This document shows, piece after piece, positions 63,579-64,000 of a stretch of DNA of 64,000 nucleotides. Source of the DNA: Serratia liquefaciens ATCC 27592 (GTDB lineage Bacteria; Pseudomonadota; Gammaproteobacteria; Enterobacterales; Enterobacteriaceae); the NCBI RefSeq assembly GCF_000422085.1, contig NC_021741.1, positions 1,798,001 through 1,862,000 on the forward strand. Reading direction: 5' to 3'. A program made the translations under genes and the position numbers. Numbering within the stretch: the stretch's first letter is position 1; every line of letters starts with the position of its first letter. The notes beneath the pieces are model-generated. The model saw nothing but the letters and a program-made list of their open reading frames with translations. It was not told the origin of the DNA and did not search any database.

Positions 63579-63674
63579 GCGCTATTAACTCAGTTGGCAG
63601 AGTGATTGGTTTTAAAATGCTTATTTTGGCTACAAAATTGATAGACGCGGGTTCGAGTCCTGCATAGCGCGCCA
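63579..63674 (+). tRNA. Aberrant tRNA-like element (argU-like ends, disrupted anticodon arm), probable integration site
   Basis: Acceptor GCGCTAT/ATAGCGC with G discriminator and encoded CCA, a D arm (ACTC/GAGT with AGTTGGCA loop) and a T arm (GCGGG/CCTGC around TTCGAGT) are intact and most like tRNA-Arg(TCT). Instead of a 17-nt anticodon arm and a short variable loop, about 43 bases lie between the D and T arms, made of AAAAT/ATTTT-type repeats that fold into competing hairpins. No unambiguous anticodon results. A phage-type integrase begins 157 bp downstream, so the 3' part is a likely att site. Confidence 0.45.
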
Positions 63675-63788
63675 AACTTTCTTCCTTTAACGTCCTTCCT
63701 CGTCCGCGAGAACCCTGTAAATCCCGCCATTACTGATAGTCATTGTCCGCATGGGTTCGGCTTTCTCCGTTGCAATCCGCGTTAAAAA

Positions 63789-63827
63789 CGGGTACATATC
63801 CGGGTACAAAAAATCGTAAACGGGTAC
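63789..63827 (+). repeat. Three CGGGTAC direct repeats upstream of the integrase
   Basis: CGGGTAC at 63789-63795, 63801-63807 and 63821-63827, spaced 12 and 20 bp, immediately upstream of the integrase ATG. Possible arm-type integrase binding sites or autoregulatory operators. Confidence 0.55.
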
Positions 63828-63830
63828 CTG

Positions 63831-64000
63831 ATGAAACTGAACGCACGGCAAGTTGATACAGCAAAGCCAAAAGATAAAGATTACAAGATGCCTGATGGAA
63901 ACGGGCTGTTTCTGCTGGTTAAAACCTCCGGTGCTAAATATTGGCGATTCAGGTATACGTTCGCCGGCAGGGAGAAGATGCTCGCGATAGGTGTTTACCC
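63831..64000 (+). CDS. P4-type tyrosine integrase (partial, N-terminus only)
   Basis: 56 complete codons are visible before the window edge. MKLNARQVDTAKPKDKDY, then DGNGLFLLVKTSGAKYWRF and GREKMLAIGVYP, is the DUF4102 arm-binding domain at the start of P4/IntS-type integrases (full length usually about 400 aa). The catalytic domain is beyond the edge. Together with the upstream tRNA-like element it marks the start of a genomic island or prophage to the right. Confidence 0.93.
   Translation, partial: MKLNARQVDTAKPKDKDYKMPDGNGLFLLVKTSGAKYWRFRYTFAGREKMLAIGVY

Noticed and set aside
63579-63674. Class II or selenocysteine tRNA
   Set aside because: Length is similar, but the D arm is class I and the extra bases do not form a single variable stem; no UGA-reading anticodon can be placed.

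Overview
The window looks like a chromosomal segment of a Serratia species (Enterobacterales, Yersiniaceae). The best marker is a secreted nuclease almost identical to the Serratia marcescens nuclease. The enterobacterial block yecF-uvrY-uvrC-pgsA-tRNA(Gly)-tRNA(Cys)-tRNA(Leu) is present, and cycA, rutR, proP, eptB and glpM all read as close relatives of the E. coli proteins. Species is not resolved. Most of the sequence is GC-rich, with an AT-rich patch around 42.0-42.8 kb. The right edge enters a mobile element: a P4-type integrase beside an aberrant tRNA-like sequence.

Layout. 0-3.1 kb: three-subunit periplasmic flavo-cytochrome c dehydrogenase (small Tat subunit, GMC flavoprotein, multiheme cytochrome c), cut by the left edge. 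3.5-11 kb: nuclease nucA, a TrkH-family K+ transporter, wrbA, and three regulator/exporter neighbourhoods (LysR with LysE, an XRE-2TM protein, XRE-cupin with EamA). 11-17 kb: pyrimidine degradation operon rutABCDFG (no rutE) with divergent rutR and a RutR-type operator. 17-23.5 kb: cycA, a degenerate lysine-type tRNA with a CTC anticodon, the UvrC-like nuclease cho, two lipoproteins (one carrying a free-standing TolA domain III), a DedA protein, an MFS transporter and a small monooxygenase-fold protein.

23.5-30.5 kb holds the most novel-looking system: a tightly packed five-gene operon (hydroxyacyl-CoA dehydrogenase, beta-ketoadipyl-CoA-type thiolase, 5-aminolevulinate-synthase-like enzyme, MFS exporter, crotonase) divergent from a LuxR-type regulator with an autoinducer-binding domain. 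Enterobacteria make aminolevulinate from glutamyl-tRNA, so an ALAS homologue embedded with dicarboxyl-CoA enzymes and an exporter suggests a dedicated small-molecule pathway, possibly a secreted aminoketone. This is inference.

31-41.4 kb: a complete hydroxyproline catabolic locus in two divergent transcription units (epimerase, D-hydroxyproline dehydrogenase subunits; deaminase, ketoglutarate semialdehyde dehydrogenase, permease, imine reductase) with an AraC regulator. 41.4-44.1 kb: small, partly orphan genes, including a KilA-C-like ORF. 44.9-48.5 kb: uvrY-uvrC-pgsA and the tRNA trio. 48.7-49.3 kb: small lipoprotein, a tiny membrane protein and a YmgB/AriR-like protein. 49.6-54.6 kb: cellobiose/chitobiose-type PTS operon (IIB, IIA, GH4 phospho-beta-glucosidase, IIC) with a divergent RpiR-family regulator carrying three helix-turn-helix copies. 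54.8-63.3 kb: eptB, proP and a MacAB-TolC-like export operon. 63.6-64 kb: tRNA-like element and integrase start.

Start sites were chosen by ribosome-binding sites and family comparison from memory; no database search was run.
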